NCBI GenBank assembly: GCA_905221605.1
Contig: CAJNDS010002535.1
Coordinates: 432,501 to 496,500, forward strand
Length of the DNA: 64,000 nucleotides
Source of the DNA: Symbiodinium natans
Taxonomy: Eukaryota > Sar > Dinophyceae > Suessiales > Symbiodiniaceae
Reading direction: 5' to 3'
Shown here: positions 12,349 through 24,057 of the stretch, one piece after another
Layout: each line of letters begins with the position of its first letter
Position numbering within the stretch: position 1 is the stretch's first letter
Notes under the pieces: generated by a model
What the model was told of the DNA's origin: nothing
The model's database searches: none
Seen by the model: the letters and a program-made list of their open reading frames with translations, nothing else
Position numbers and translations under genes: made by a program

Positions 12349-13101
12349 GTTTTAGGGTTTACGGTTGAGGGTTTGGGGTTTAGGGCTCAGGGTTTAGGGT
12401 AGGACGTTGGGCTTGGGGATCTTCGGACGCTCTATTGAGGACCCTTGCAGCCAATGCAGATGATTTTTTGCCTCTAAGGCACACGCTAGAGATACAGCTA
12501 CGAGGGTGCCCATTGAGAAACCCAATATGAGGAAAACCAATAAGCAAAAGGCCTTTCAAAAAGCTAGCATCGGTGGATCCCCCGATACAAACAGTTTCGA
12601 AAAAACTAACTCCTGAATCCCTGAACCCCAAACAGCCCTAAGCCATCAAACCCCCAACCCCAAAAACCCTAAATCCCTGAACCCTAAACAACCCTAAGCC
12701 GTTAGAACCCTAATTAATCCCGAAAACCCTAAAACCCAAACCAGTCCGAAAACCTCTGGAAACCAAACCGCTGTAAACCTCTCAGACCCTAAACCTTAAA
12801 CTGCCCCAAAACCCTTAAACCGAAAAAACCTAAACCCCTAAACCCCGTAAACCCCTCAACCCCTCAAACCCTTCAACCCTAAACCCCAAATGCTAAACCC
12901 CCTAAACCCTAAACCCCCTAAACCCCCTAAACCCTGAACCCTGAACCCTGAACCCTGAACCCTAAACCCTAAACCCTAAACCCTAAACCCGAAACCCTAA
13001 ACCCAAAACCCTAAACCCTAAACCCTAAACCCTACCCTGACCCTAAACCCTAAACCCTAAACCCCCAAAACCCTAAACCCTGAAAGCCCTGGGTCGCCAA
13101 G

Positions 13102-14210
13102 GGCCTCCTCGCCAGTCCCCGCTTCGGGAGTCCGTGCCCTGGGCCCGGTCCTTTCGGCTTCGGTCAGGGTTTAGGGTTTAGGGTTTAGGGTTTAGGGTTT
13201 AGGGTTTAGGGTTTAGGGTTTAGGGTTTAGGGTTTAGGGTTTAGGGTTTAGGGTTTAGGGTTTAGGGTTTAGGGTTTAGGGTTTCGCGTTTAGGGTTTAG
13301 GGTTTAGGGTTTAGGGTTTAGGGTTTAGGGTTTAGGGTTTAGGGTTTAGGGTTTAGGGTTTAGGGTTTAGGGTTTAGGGTTTAGGGTTTAGGGTTTAGGG
13401 TTTAGGGTTTAGGGTTTAGGGTTTAGGGCGTAGGCCGTTGGGCGTTTGGGCGTTTGGGCGTTTGGGCGTTTGGGCGTTTGGGCGTTTGGGCGTTTGGGCG
13501 TTTGGGCGTTTGGGCGTTTGGGCGTTTGGGCGTTTGGGCGTTTAGGGCTTAGGGTTGAGGGGTTTAGGGGTTCTAGTTCATGGTTGGGATGACATTGAAA
13601 ATCTAAATGTCTATTCCTGATGGGGTTTAAAAACACTTAAAAATGTAAAATGTTACCCAACTATGACAAAGGTTCAGGGTTTTCTCTCAGCCCTGTGGCC
13701 CTCCAGAAGGCCCTGAACCCCGAAACCCAGAAACCTTCCAAACCTTCAGAACTAGAACCCCTACACCTCTAAACGGGTTGTTCTCTAAATTGGGGTCCCC
13801 CTAGAATAACGACCCCTGAGAAAGGGATAATCTTCTAGAGAACTCGCCACAACCTCTCACACCCCTAAACCCAAAACCCAAACCCCCTACACCCCTAAAC
13901 CCCTAAAGCCCTAAACTCCCAAACCGCAAACCCCAAACGCCAAACCCCTATCCCAAAAACCCTAACCCTACACCCTAAACCCTAAACCATCAACCCCCAA
14001 ACCCCAAATCCGAAACCCTAAACCCCACTCCAAACCAACCCCAAAACCTAAACCCTAAACCCCTAACCCTGAACCTCTCAAAGCTCCCCCTGAAAAAGCC
14101 CCCCCCCCCCCCCCCCCCCGAATTTGAGGACCCCGGCGCTGCTCGAGCCCCTGCGGAAGCGTGCGTCCACCAAGAGCAGGAGCCCAGACAAGCAGAGCGT
14201 CACGCCTTGA
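13102..14210 (+). CDS. Two 3'-terminal exons of an unrecognised + strand gene
   Basis: Exon 13102-13162 encodes PPRQSPLRESVPWARSFRL and ends in phase 2 before a GT donor. Exon 14129-14210 starts at an AG-G acceptor, encodes TPALLEPLRKRASTKSRSPD then KQSVTP, and ends with TGA. The product end is rich in Arg, Ser and Lys. The 966-base intron holds a 260-base TTTAGGG array, an octamer array and a MITE-like element. Support is only open frames, phase and splice pattern. Confidence 0.35.
13166..13428 (+). repeat. Long TTTAGGG array
   Basis: About 37 units with a single TTTCGCG interruption near 13285. It lies in the intron between the two + strand exons at 13.1 and 14.1 kb and passes into an octamer array. 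Confidence 0.97.
13432..13541 (+). repeat. Octamer array TTTGGGCG
   Basis: About 13 perfect copies of an 8-base telomere-like unit. It abuts the TTTAGGG array and was apparently amplified separately from one mutated unit. Confidence 0.95.
13573..13671. mobile_element. MITE-like element, family C, copy 1
   Basis: Ends CTAGTTCATGGTTGGGAT and TTACCCAACTATGACAAAG are imperfect inverted repeats. The same ends bound 15262-15366. About 100 bases, AT-rich, non-coding. Confidence 0.7.
13780..13852. mobile_element. Short hairpin element, family H
   Basis: GTTCTCTAAATTGGGGTCCC at the left and CTTCTAGAGAAC at the right form an imperfect inverted repeat. The TTCTCTAAATTG motif recurs inside the element at 47152-47241. 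Confidence 0.4.
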
Positions 14211-14217
14211 GGTGGGT

Positions 14218-14560
14218 CTAGGGGGGTTTAGGGTTTTAGGGTTTAGGGTTTAGGTTTTAGGGTTTAGGGTTTGGGGTTTAGGGTTTAGGGGTTGTAGGGT
14301 TTGGGGTTTGGGGTTTGGGGGGTTTAGGAGTTTAGGGGTTTGGGGTGTCTAGGGTTTGGGGCATTTAGGGGTTTAGGGGTTTGGGGCGTTAGGGGCGTTA
14401 GGGGCGTTAGGGGCGTTAGGGGCGTTAGGGGCGTTAGGGGGTTTAGGGTGAAGGGTTTAGGGGGTTTAGGCGGTTTTGGGTTAAGGGTTTAGGGGGTTTA
14501 GGGGGTTTAGAGGGTTTAAAAGGTCTAGGGGTCTGGGGGGTCTTGGGGGTTTGGCGGGTC
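14218..14560 (+). repeat. Mixed TTTAGGG/TTTGGGG region with a GGGGCGTTA array
   Basis: Heterogeneous heptamers and octamers surround six copies of the nonamer GGGGCGTTA at 14385-14438. It follows the stop of the + strand gene closely. Confidence 0.85.
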
Positions 14561-15261
14561 TAGTACACCCCAACTCCCCAACACCCCAACACCCCAACAC
14601 CCTAACACCCCAAACCCCCCAGTACCCCAACACCCCAACACCCCAACACCCTAACACCCGAACCTAGAAGCCTCTAGCGGAATTGCCCGAGGAAGGCGAG
14701 CAGCAGCAAGGGACGCTCAGGTACAGGGGCCGGAATAAGAGGCCTCGGATTGATGATTCAGGGTCTTGTGGAGTTTGGGGTTGAGGGTTTTTGTGGTGTT
14801 TGAGGGTTTTTGTGGGTTTGAGGGTTTGGGGGTTTGAGGGTTTTAGGGTTTTTAGGCTTTTTGAGGGTTTTTGGGTGTTTGGGTTCTGGGGGCTTTCAGG
14901 ATTCTAGCGTGTTTGGGCTTTGGGTTTTTTGGGCTTTAAAGGTTTTAGGGTTTTGGGGTCTTAGGACTTTCGCGGCTTTGACTAGGACGTTAGGGCTTTG
15001 GGGCTTTCAGGGCGTTTAGGGTTTTAGGGTTTAGGGTTTATGGGGAAATCCAAAAGCGAACCGCTAGCGTATCGAACTACAAAACAACCAACGGCACACG
15101 TTAGAGTCATGCACTGCTCGTTTGTGGAGCCGTTTGCTGCAAACCCTCTCGTTCGGCGGATAGAAATGCTTCACAGGCGGTCGATTAAGCACAAAACGAG
15201 CTTTAAGGTTTAGGGTTCAGGGCCAGGGCTTAGGGCTTGGGGTTTCGGGGAGGGGGGGGGG

Positions 15262-15366
15262 CTAGTTCATGGTTGGGATAGGATTAGGAATTAGGAAATT
15301 TATATTCCTTCCTTATTGAAGTTAAGTACCCTTAAACATGAAAAAGTGTTACCCCACTATGACAAA
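15262..15366. mobile_element. MITE-like element, family C, copy 2
   Basis: Same ends as 13573-13671. The interior differs, as expected of non-autonomous elements or fast-decaying interiors. Confidence 0.7.
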
Positions 15367-15612
15367 GGAGGGAGAGGGGGGGGGTTAGGGTCTCCACCCT
15401 GTGATGAGCGCAATGATCCTATATCCCTGTTCTGAGAACCGATGCCCTCTCAACCTTAGACCCAAAATGCCTGACCCCCTAACCCAGACATGCCTACATC
15501 CCCAAATCCCTAACCCTGAACCCTCAAACTCAGACCCACAATCCGCATGTCTCTCCTTCTAAACCCTGAAACCCTGACTTCCTCAAGCCGTTGAACCCCG
15601 AAACCTTCAAGC

Positions 15613-15743
15613 CTGTAGCTGCATGGGCCCTTAGTAGGGGCTCTTAAATGGCCCCTTATATACCCTACACAACACAAGGGCCCATAGTTCAGAACCCTGA
15701 AGAGGTGGTAAGGGACCACGTTAAGGGGCCATGAAACTACCCC
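15613..15743. mobile_element. MITE-like element, family E, copy 1
   Basis: Ends GTAGCTGCATGGGCCCTTAG and TAAGGGGCCATGAAACTACC are inverted repeats. The internal CAAGGGCCCATAGTTCAGAA-like core recurs at 26906-27056 and 61722-61783. Confidence 0.7.
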
Positions 15744-16026
15744 TAAACCCTAAACCCGTAAACCCGTAAACCCGTAAACCCGTAAACCCCTAAACCCCTA
15801 AACCCTAAACCCTAAACCAGTAAACCCTAAACCCTAAACCCTAAACCCTAAAGCCCTAAACCCTAAACCCTAAACCCTAAACCACCCTTAGAGGAAACCC
15901 AAACCAAGGTGTTAGGGTATCAGCAGGCCGTGGCGCTCTGCAAGCTTACGGCAAAATGGAAGCAGGCACGGCCCACCTCTCGAGGGTGCCGCGAGCCGAG
16001 CTCTTGAAGAGGGCGTTTAGGATTCT

Positions 16027-16101
16027 TAAAGTTTAGGGTTTAGGGTTTAGGGTTTAGGGTTTAGGGTTTAGGGTTTAGGGTTTAGGGTTTAGGGTTTAGG
16101 G
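16027..16101 (+). repeat. TTTAGGG array
   Basis: About ten perfect units, ending in GGGGGAGTAAC. Confidence 0.95.
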
Positions 16102-16602
16102 GGAGTAACTTAGCAGGGTTTGGGGCGGTTTAGGGTTTAGGGTTCAGGGTTCAGGGTTCAGAGTTTAGGGCTTGGGGCTTAGGGCTTGGGGTTTAGGGCT
16201 CATTGAGGGCCTGGCCATCCTCACGAGTCGTGATCCCGAAGCCCGAAAACCCTACGAATCTACTAAGCCTAGCCCACTTCAAGTCAGAGAAATTTGCCAG
16301 GCCTTGCCCCTAAGCCCCCTAAACCGAAAAAACCGGTAAGCCCTAAGCCCCCAACTTAAGCCCTTCACCCGAAATCCTAAACCCCAAACCCTAAACCCTA
16401 AACTCTAAACCTTAAAACCTAAACCCCCCAATTCCGGTGCAGCTTTCCAGGCCTGAGATGCCAGGAACGGGGCGGACTTGTAGAAGCCAGCTTGGTACGT
16501 CTCGCTGCCTGCTTTCTAGGGTTTAGGGTTTGGGGTTTGGGGTTTAGGGTTTAGGGTTCAGGGTTCCCGGGTTCAAGGTTTAGAGTTTAGCGTTTAGGGT
16601 TT

Positions 16603-16710
16603 AGGGGTAGTTTCATGGTGCCTGAATATGGCGCCATGCCTTCTTTTAAGGGCTTGAAGTAGGGGCCGTTGAGTTGTATAGGGTATATACAAAGGGCATA
16701 TGAAGGGGTC
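16603..16710. mobile_element. MITE-like element, family E, partial copy
   Basis: It starts with GGGGTAGTTTCATGGTGCC, the inverted form of the right end of the 15613-15743 element, and has a similar interior. The other end is not recognisable. Confidence 0.5.
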
Positions 16711-17084
16711 GCCGCTCGTTGGGTTAAGGGTTTAGGGCGTTTGGATTTAAATAGGCTTTGCTGTTTATAGGGTTTATAGGGTTTCAAGCATTCTAGGGTT
16801 TGGGGAAGGTTATATTTTGACCCCAACCATAAGCTTACCCCAAGTTCGGGCACAGTTCAACCCTAAACCCTCAACCCCACACCCTACACCCAAAACCCTA
16901 AACCCTAAACCCTCCCTAAAACCGAGATGCGTCTGGGAGTCTTCAAATTCTCACTTGGGTTTAGGGTTGAGGGTTGAGGGTTTAGGGTTGAAGGTTGAGG
17001 TTTCGGGATTTGTGTGGGGGCCCTCCTATTTCGGGCTTAGAGGTTTAGGGGGCCCTGCAGAAAAACTAAGCCACATCAAACCAA

Positions 17085-17194
17085 AACTTAGGAATAAAAG
17101 GGTACCCTTTTGGGTTTAGAGGGGCTTATAAGAGAACATCAACAGGAAAAAAAGGGAATAAGGGCCTGCTCTGGGTCCTAGTACATGTTCGCGG
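17085..17194. mobile_element. MITE-like element, family G
   Basis: It contains AAGGGTACCCTTTTGGGTTTAG and ends CTCTGGGTCCTAG. The same right-end motif occurs at 17950-17982 and 49292-49389; the left-end CTAGACCCAAGAGTAACCC occurs at 49294 and 50467. Confidence 0.55.
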
Positions 17195-17548
17195 GGTCCT
17201 AAGTCATGTTGCTTCAAGCAGAGTGACCAGGGCTCACAGAACATAGGGTTTAGCGTTTAGGGCTCGGGGTGTAAAGGGTTTATTCAGGAAAGCCGAACGA
17301 GCCACACCTGCCAAATCGCACTAGTGACTGAATGGGTAGTTGCGCATGGGGAAATCATTCGAAGCACCCTAGATAAGGCCGTAACCAACTTTCACCCACA
17401 TACGTAACCCTAACCCTGAACCCTCCGCTCAGTTCTGACGACTCATGAACCTCCAATGTAGTCACCACTCGAACTCACATAGGAGCCACCCTGAACCTGG
17501 AAGAACTGTACACTACTGCAGCTCAGGGGCATTTAGGGTTTTGGGAAA

Positions 17549-17625
17549 CCCTGAACCCTGAACCCTGAACCCTGAACCCTGAACCCTGAACCCTGAACCC
17601 TGAACCCTGAACCCTGAACCCTAAA
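17549..17625. repeat. CCCTGAA variant array
   Basis: About 11 tandem copies of CCCTGAA (TTCAGGG on the other strand), then normal CCCTAAA. Confidence 0.95.
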
Positions 17626-18173
17626 CCCTAAACCCTAATCCTAAACCCTAAACCCAAAACCCTAAACCCAAATCGGGTCTCGCAGCTGCCTGCTATCTCA
17701 CGCGCCCGTGGGCCTTAAACTTCTAGATCGAGAGGGGCTTAGGACTGAAGAAGGTGCCCTTGTGGGTTTAGGGTTTAGGGTTCAGGGTTTAGGTTTAGGG
17801 TTTAGGTATTTGGGGTAATGGGGATTAGAAGGGGCTTTCCGAAACTATGGGTAGGATTTGGGCATGATAAGGGGATCCTACGATTTGGGGGTCGAAAATT
17901 CGGGGTCCCTGAATTTTCGTAAACCCCCCCGTATGGGAATCCCAGCCCCAAGAAAGGGAGTCAGGGCCTACTCTGGGTCCTAGTAGCCCGAAACCCTAAA
18001 CCCTAGACCCTAAACCCCTAAACCCTAAACCCTCAACCTTATAAGCCCAAAAATCTCTACAAACATATCCGGCCGAGGAGCAATTCGGACTTAGCGGCTT
18101 CAGCTCGCTGAGGCAGATGACCTTCGACACCCCCGTGCATACACAGGAGGCCCCACAAGGAACATTCAGGTTG

Positions 18174-18448
18174 AGGGTTTAGGGTTTAGGGTTTACGGTT
18201 TAGGGTTGAGGGTTTAGGGTTTAGGGTTTAGGGTTTAGGGTTTAGGGTTTAGGGTTTAGGGTTTAGGGTTTAGGGTTTAGGGTTTAGGGTTTAGGGTTTA
18301 GGGGTTTAGGGTTTAGGGTTTAGGGTTTAGGGTTTAGGGTTTAGGGTTTAGGGTTTAGGGTTTAGGGTTTAGGGTTTAGGGTTTAGGGTTTAGGGCTTAC
18401 GGTTTAGGGCTTACGGTGTAGGGTTTAGGGCTTAGGGTTTAGGGTTTC
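18174..18448 (+). repeat. TTTAGGG array
   Basis: About 38 units, mostly perfect, with TTTACGG and TTGAGGG variants at both edges. Confidence 0.95.
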
Positions 18449-18809
18449 GCCAACCTAACCCTACAGGGCTTGCGCAGGACGGGGCTTGAGACGAAGACTG
18501 CGGGGGCCAATGTGGCCTGCTTTAAAAACCTAGACCCTAAACCTCTAAACCCCAAAACCCCTAAACCCCTCAACGCCCCCTAGACCCCCGAATTCCCTAA
18601 AACCCTCAACCCCCTAAACCCCTAAACCCCTTTAAATTCCTCAAACCACTCAAAGCCCTAAACCCCTCAAGGCCCTATACACCCTTAACGCTAAACCCCA
18701 AACCCTAAGCCCTGACCCTACTCCCTAAACCCGAAACCCTACTCCCTAAACCCTCTGCGCATCTCTAAGCCCAAATCCCCCACCCGCCCTCAGCACCCTT
18801 TGCGTGTAG

Positions 18810-18847
18810 GACGCCAACTGCGCGTGGCTTCTTGTTCGGGACAACTC
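18810..18847 (+). CDS. Candidate exon, weakly resembling ribosomal protein eL28 N-terminus
   Basis: Between an AG-G acceptor and a GT donor, 12 codons plus two bases read DANCAWLLVRDN then S. The W-L-V-R-(D/N)-N-S pattern recalls the start of eukaryotic eL28, but the stretch is too short to prove it and no continuation was found. It may be chance. Confidence 0.2.
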
Positions 18848-19148
18848 GTACAGGGCGGCGTGTATAGTATCACCATGATCGAAACAGGGACCCACGACCG
18901 GTTTTACGCACCCTGCACTGAAAACCCTAAACCCGAAACCCTAAACCCCAAACCCTAAACCCTAAACCCTAAGCCTTAAGCCCTAAGTCCTAAACCCTAA
19001 AGTTAGAGACTCTTCGCTCAGGTAAAGACCAGAGATCACGCGCCGTGTCACATTTTAATTTGGCCAAGAGGCTGCTGCGTAGATCCAAGCGAAGACCTTG
19101 GCATCTTTAGGGTTTAGGGTTTAGGGTTTAGGGTTTAGGGTTTAGGGT

Positions 19149-19250
19149 TTATTGAAACACTGAAATTATTCAGGGTTCAGGTCCGTTGAATGTTTCGAGG
19201 AAAGTTTCGGTTTTTAAACATTTGAATAACTTCAAGTTATAGGGGGCTTG
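19149..19250. mobile_element. MITE-like element, family D, copy 1
   Basis: The interior GGGTTCAGGTCCG and GTTTCGAGGA, with flanking GAAATTATT and AATAACTTCAAG, match 34489-34585. Both copies sit directly inside TTTAGGG runs and are followed by GGGGGCTTGAGGG. Confidence 0.7.
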
Positions 19251-19461
19251 AGGGTTTAGGGTTTAGGGTTTTGGGTTTGGGGTATGGGGTTTGGGGTTTA
19301 GGGTTTAGGGTCTCTGTCTCTCTCTCTCTCTCTCTCCCTCTCCCTCACTCTTTCCGTGGCAGGGCTCAACATCCCTAAACCTTAAACCCTAAGCCCTAAG
19401 CCCTAAGCCCTGAGCCCTGAGCCCTGAACCCTCAACGTGGGCTAGCCAGCGGAACATCGCC

Positions 19462-19598
19462 TACTTGGAGGTTCGGGGTACTTATTCACCAATTGCAACT
19501 GCACGTATTACCCACTTATAAGCCCCTGAAGTGCCCCAAATCGTTAAGATTGTGTTAGAAGTACAGTTACAATTGGGGTAATCAGTAACCACCAAGTG
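19462..19598. mobile_element. MITE-like element, family A, copy 2
   Basis: It runs from TACTTGGAGGTTCGGGGTAC to CCACCAAGTG with long imperfect inverted ends. The interior AAGCCCCTGAAGTGCCCCAA matches the 34985-35116 copy. Confidence 0.75.
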
Positions 19599-20031
19599 CC
19601 TCTTCCCCTTGGTCCCCGGCCAGCCAAACCCATTGCGCCAGCGCCACCTGCTGCGTCACGGGTAGTTGAAAGGGCGTAGGGTCTAGGGTCTAGGGTCTAG
19701 GGTAAACCCTAAACCCCAAACCCCAAACCCTAAACCCTAAACCGTTGCTAGTTACCCATGGGGCTGAGGGTTTGGCATTCAGGGCTCGAGATTTTCTCAG
19801 CCCCACCTTGCTGTGACAACCACTGTCACCTGAGTGTCAGGCTTTACCGAGGGTTGGTTGAAGCTTTACCTAAGCCGTAAACACCAAGCCTAAACCCAAA
19901 TTAAACCCTGGCCTTAAACCCTAAACCCTAACCCTACACCCTAAACCCCAGAGAACTTCGAGTGGCTCCGGGTGTTCAATGCGCGCAAGCGCGCTCCCAC
20001 AGGTAGACAGGGACCATGACAACAACACTCT

Positions 20032-20165
20032 AAACCCTAAACCCTAAACCCTAAACCCTAAACCCTAAACCCTAAACCCTAAACCCTAAACCCTAAACCC
20101 TAAACCCTAAACCCTAAACCCTAAACCCTAAACCCTAAACCCTAAACCCTAAACCCTAAACCCTG
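20032..20165 (-). repeat. Perfect CCCTAAA array
   Basis: About 19 perfect units on the + strand as CCCTAAA, the opposite orientation to the neighbouring TTTAGGG arrays. Confidence 0.97.
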
Positions 20166-20329
20166 AACCCTAACCCTAAACCCTAGACCCTGAACCCTGA
20201 ACCCTAAATTACTAAAACCCTAAACCCAATTTCCGCAGACACCCCTGCGTGGGTTGATCCCAATGATTGGGAGCGTCTTGGGCAGCCCCGAAACTACACG
20301 GCAGGTTTTCTAAACTAGGGCTCGTTTCT

Positions 20330-22920
20330 TGGGCACCTAGCAACATACTGGCGACATCAAACATTTATGAATCGATATTGATTTAGTGTGTATATCAACT
20401 ATATTTAGTATTTGTTTTATCTGCTTAATTATTCTTCCATATATATATATATATATGTAGGGTACCCAGAAGAGAAACATCAACTTGGAGAACTGACCAT
20501 GAGGAAACGATGAGAATGGGCGCCCTAACAGGGCCCATAGTTTAGATCGACTCCCACGTTGAAAGGCTGAAGTGTTTAGGGTCTAGGGTTTAGGGTTTAG
20601 GGTTAGGGTTTAGGGTTTAGGGGTTGCACCCTGAAAATCCTCAACCGTTCAGCCCCGAACCCCTCAGACCCCCCCCCCCCCCAAAAAAAAAAAAAAAAAC
20701 AGAACCCTACATCAAAACCCTTCAAGCCCCGAAGCCTGAACCCCCAAAACCCAAAACCCCAAGTCAAAATCCCCAAGCCCACAAGCCTAAATCAGATTCC
20801 CTAAAACAAAGGCTAAGCCCGATAAAAAAAAAAAAAAAAAAAAACTAAACTACTACTTGCTGAAGAACCCACTTCCCCCCCGCCCCGCCAAAACAAACGA
20901 AGATGATCCTCCCTTTCTTGCCTTTATGAAGCTAAAATATTGGGTTTGGGGTTTAGGGTTTAGGGTTTAGTGTTTGGGGTTTGGGGTTTAGGGTTCTTCC
21001 GCAAATAGTAGTACGTACACCCACCGCTTTGAAGAATATCGCCTCCACAGTCAGGTTCCGGTCTGACATGCAAAAAAGGGTTCCTGAGCTGGGCTTCGGG
21101 GCTTTTGGGTTTGGGGTTTGGCAATTTGGGGTTTGGGGTTTAGGGTTTAGCGTTTAGGGTTTAGGGCTTCAGGCTTAGGGCTTAGGGTTTGGGGTTTGGG
21201 GTTTGAGGTTTAGGGTTTAGGGTTTTGGGGTTTGGGGTGTGGGGTTTGGGGTTTGGGGTTGGGGGTCTCGGGTTTCGGGTTTCGGGTCTCGGGTCTCGGG
21301 TTCGGGTTCGGGTTCCTGAGCTGGGCTTCGGGGCATGCAGGGGTTCGCAGGATTCTTAGTATCAACTTGTGCCCATCCCTCATTATTTCTGCCAATCATT
21401 TCTTCGTTTTCTTGAGAATGTACCATTGATGCTATTCTTGTGAGTATTACTATTGTTATCATTCTTTGGGGCTTAGAGACTAGGAGTTTGGGTTTCGGGA
21501 CACGGGTTTAGGGATTCGGGGTTTAGGGTTTAACATCCATCCAAACCCAAGCCTCTAAACCCAAACCCTAAACCCCTTATCCCAACCTCGAAGCCCTTAC
21601 AACCCCAAAGTCCTCCAAACCCAAAGTCCAAACCCTAAACCCTAAGCCCCTAAAACATAAAACACTAGCCAAAAACCCCAAAAACCCTAAACCTAAAACC
21701 TAACCCCTAAACCCTAAGCCCCTAGCCAGAAACCCGAAAACCCTAGCCCCCTAAACCCTAAACCCCAAAACTCCAGAGTCCCCAAAAAAAACTCCAACAG
21801 CCATGGTGCCCAGGGACGACAGAAGCCTGGGCGTGAACTGTCGTCGGATTTAGGTAGGGCTTGAGGGGTTTAAGTTTGGGGTTTAGGGTTTAGGGGTCAG
21901 GGTTTGGGGTTGCGAGTTTGGGGTTTAGGGTTTGGGGTTTGGGGGTTTGCGATTTGGGCTGTGGGGCTTAGGGTTTTAGGGCTTGGGGCTTAGGGGTTTA
22001 GGGTTCGCGACTTGGGGTTTAGGGACTAAGGTTGGGGGTTTGGGGCTTGGGTTTGTGGGAATACTTTTCAGGTCACGTAGAGATAGGTGGGTTGAGGGCT
22101 TTTTGAAAGTTGAGGCTGGCCTCCCTGAAAAAAATGCTCTTAAACACCGTCACGAGGACAGAAACTGTCCCACAGGGCTGCCCAAACCCTATCTTACGAA
22201 GTGGGCTTCTCCACAAGGGCAAGAAACAGAAAAACTGAGCCTCAACCCCAAGAGAGAGAGAGAGAGAGATGAGGAGGGTTTTCAGGGTTGAGGGTTTACC
22301 CTAAACCCTCAGCGATGAGCGGGCAGGGATGCGCCGGCATCTTAGGAAGGCGATGGGAGCCCGTAAGCTTACGTGTCCCTATCCTGGATCCTCCAGTCTC
22401 GTCGACCCTCAAACCTTTCCAGCTACTAAAACTGAGCCCCCACACCCTACACCCCAAACCGAAAACCCCATGCTATCCTCTCAACCCCACAACCCTACTT
22501 TGGAGTAGACCCTGGAAAAAAAGTATATACTTTTTAGGTATAAAGTAACTACAATAGGAGCCCCGAAGAAACAAAAAAGTATAGTACTCCACAACCCAGA
22601 TAAAGTCCCACAAGCCCTACAAAGCCCTAGCAAGCCCCAATAAACACTTACGAACCCAAGAAGCCTCTGTTGTGCCGTGTTCCCCCTGCCAACCTGAACC
22701 CTAAACACAGAAACCCGAAACCCGAAACCCTAAACCCTAAGCCCGCAAAACCCTAAACCCTAAACCCTAAACCCTAAACCCGGCCTAATTTTTGTGTGTC
22801 TACGTTTCACGTCCGCGCGGCACCAGTGCCACGGCCGCAACGCCGCAAACCACGCGGACGCAGGCGCTGCTCTCCTTGAAAAGGGTTTAGGGTTTGTAGG
22901 GCGCAGGGCGTAGGGTGTAG
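20330..22920. other. Unassigned region with degenerate repeats
   Basis: AT-rich sequence with an (AT)n run at 20441-20455, poly-C/poly-A stretches near 20670-20700 and 20825-20843, then TTTGGGG/TTTAGGG-type units. A GAGA microsatellite lies at 22251-22269. Only the weak exon candidate at 22807-22886 was noted. Confidence 0.5.
22807..22886 (-). CDS. Candidate exon with hydrophobic segment
   Basis: After a CAAG-G acceptor the frame reads ESSACVRVVCGVAAVALVPR then GRET and TAG. Composition suggests a short membrane segment. It has no recognised relatives here and could be chance within a GC-rich island. Confidence 0.2.
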
Positions 22921-22924
22921 GGTG

Positions 22925-23577
22925 TAGGGTTTAGGGTTTAGGGTTTAGGGTTTAGGGCTTAGAGTTTAGGGTTTAGGGTTTAGGTAGGGTCTAGGGTTTA
23001 GGGTTTAGGGTTTAGGGTTTAGGGTCTAAGGTTTAGGGTTTAGGGTTTAGGGTTTAGGGTTTAGGGTTCAGGGTTCAGGGTTTAGGGTTTAGGGTTTAGG
23101 GTTTAGGGTTTAGGGTTTAGGGTTTAGGCTAGGGCTTAGGGCTTAGGGCTTAGGGCTTAGGGCTTAGGGCTTAGGGCTTAGGGCTTAGGGCTTAGGGCTT
23201 AGGGCTTAGGGCTTAGGGCTTAGGGCTTAGGGCTTGGGCTTAGGGTTAGGGTTAGGGTTAGGGTTGAGGGCTTGGTCTTAGGGCTTAGGGCTTAGGGCTT
23301 GGGGCTTGGGGCTTAGGGCTTAGGGCTTAGGGCTTAGGGCTTAGGGCTTAGGGATTAGGGCTTAGGGCTTAGGGCTTAGGGTTAGGGAGGGCTTAGGGCT
23401 TAGGGCTTAGGGCTTAGGGCTTAGGGCTTAGGGCTAGGGCTTAGGGCTTAGGGCTTAGGGCTTAGGGCTTAGGGCTTAGGGCTTAGGGCTTAGGGCTTAG
23501 GGCTTAGGGCTTAGGGCTTAGGGCTTAGAGCTTAGGGCTTAGGGCTTAGGGCTTAGGGCTTAGGGCTTAGGGCTTAC
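22925..23577 (+). repeat. TTTAGGG array passing into a long TTAGGGC array
   Basis: TTTAGGG units with point variants run to about 23128. About 60 copies of the variant heptamer TTAGGGC follow, with one TTAGGG hexamer cluster near 23235. The change of unit is abrupt, which suggests local amplification of one mutated repeat. Confidence 0.97.
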
Positions 23578-23770
23578 TCTTCTGGGCAAGCGCACTGGTC
23601 CCTGCGGCGGTGGCCCCAGAACCATTTCCCACTCGTCGTTGGGTCCTCCGAGGCGTCGCTCCGCGGAAGTGCGTAACTTGGCCGGCCATATCTCTGGAGG
23701 TGCCTTCAGCTCGCTCTTCTCACAAGCGGCCAGTAGCTTCGGCTTGCATGCCTCCAGCTTGCAGGGCCTT
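23574..23770 (-). CDS. Candidate coding island, unknown product
   Basis: About 65 codons stay open and have balanced, non-repetitive composition (for example KSELKAPPEIWPAKLRTSAE and GGPNDEWEMVLGPPPQGPVR). A GTAAG-type donor lies at its end. The island sits beside a 450-base TTAGGGC array. The opposite strand is also open over much of it, so neither strand nor function is certain. Confidence 0.3.
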
Positions 23771-24057
23771 ATAGGGTCGAAACGGCTTAAGTTGAAAGGC
23801 CTTGCAGGGTTAAACCCTAACCTCGAAACCCTAAACCCTAAGCCCTGTAACACTGAAAAGTAAACCCTAAGCCCTAAACCCTGAAAACCCAAAGGGTTTC
23901 TAGGGGTATACAGGGTTGAAGGAACCTGAAACGCTCAACATGGCGACCCAGCAGCTCGGTACCTGGCTCCCTGTGTAATAGGCTCCCACAGGAGACCCCC
24001 ACAAGGAACATTGAGGTTTAGGGTTTAGGGTTTAGATGGATTTAGGGTTTATAGAAA

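Noticed and set aside
13432-13541. CRISPR-like direct repeats
   Set aside because: Repeats are head-to-tail octamers without spacers, in a eukaryotic context.
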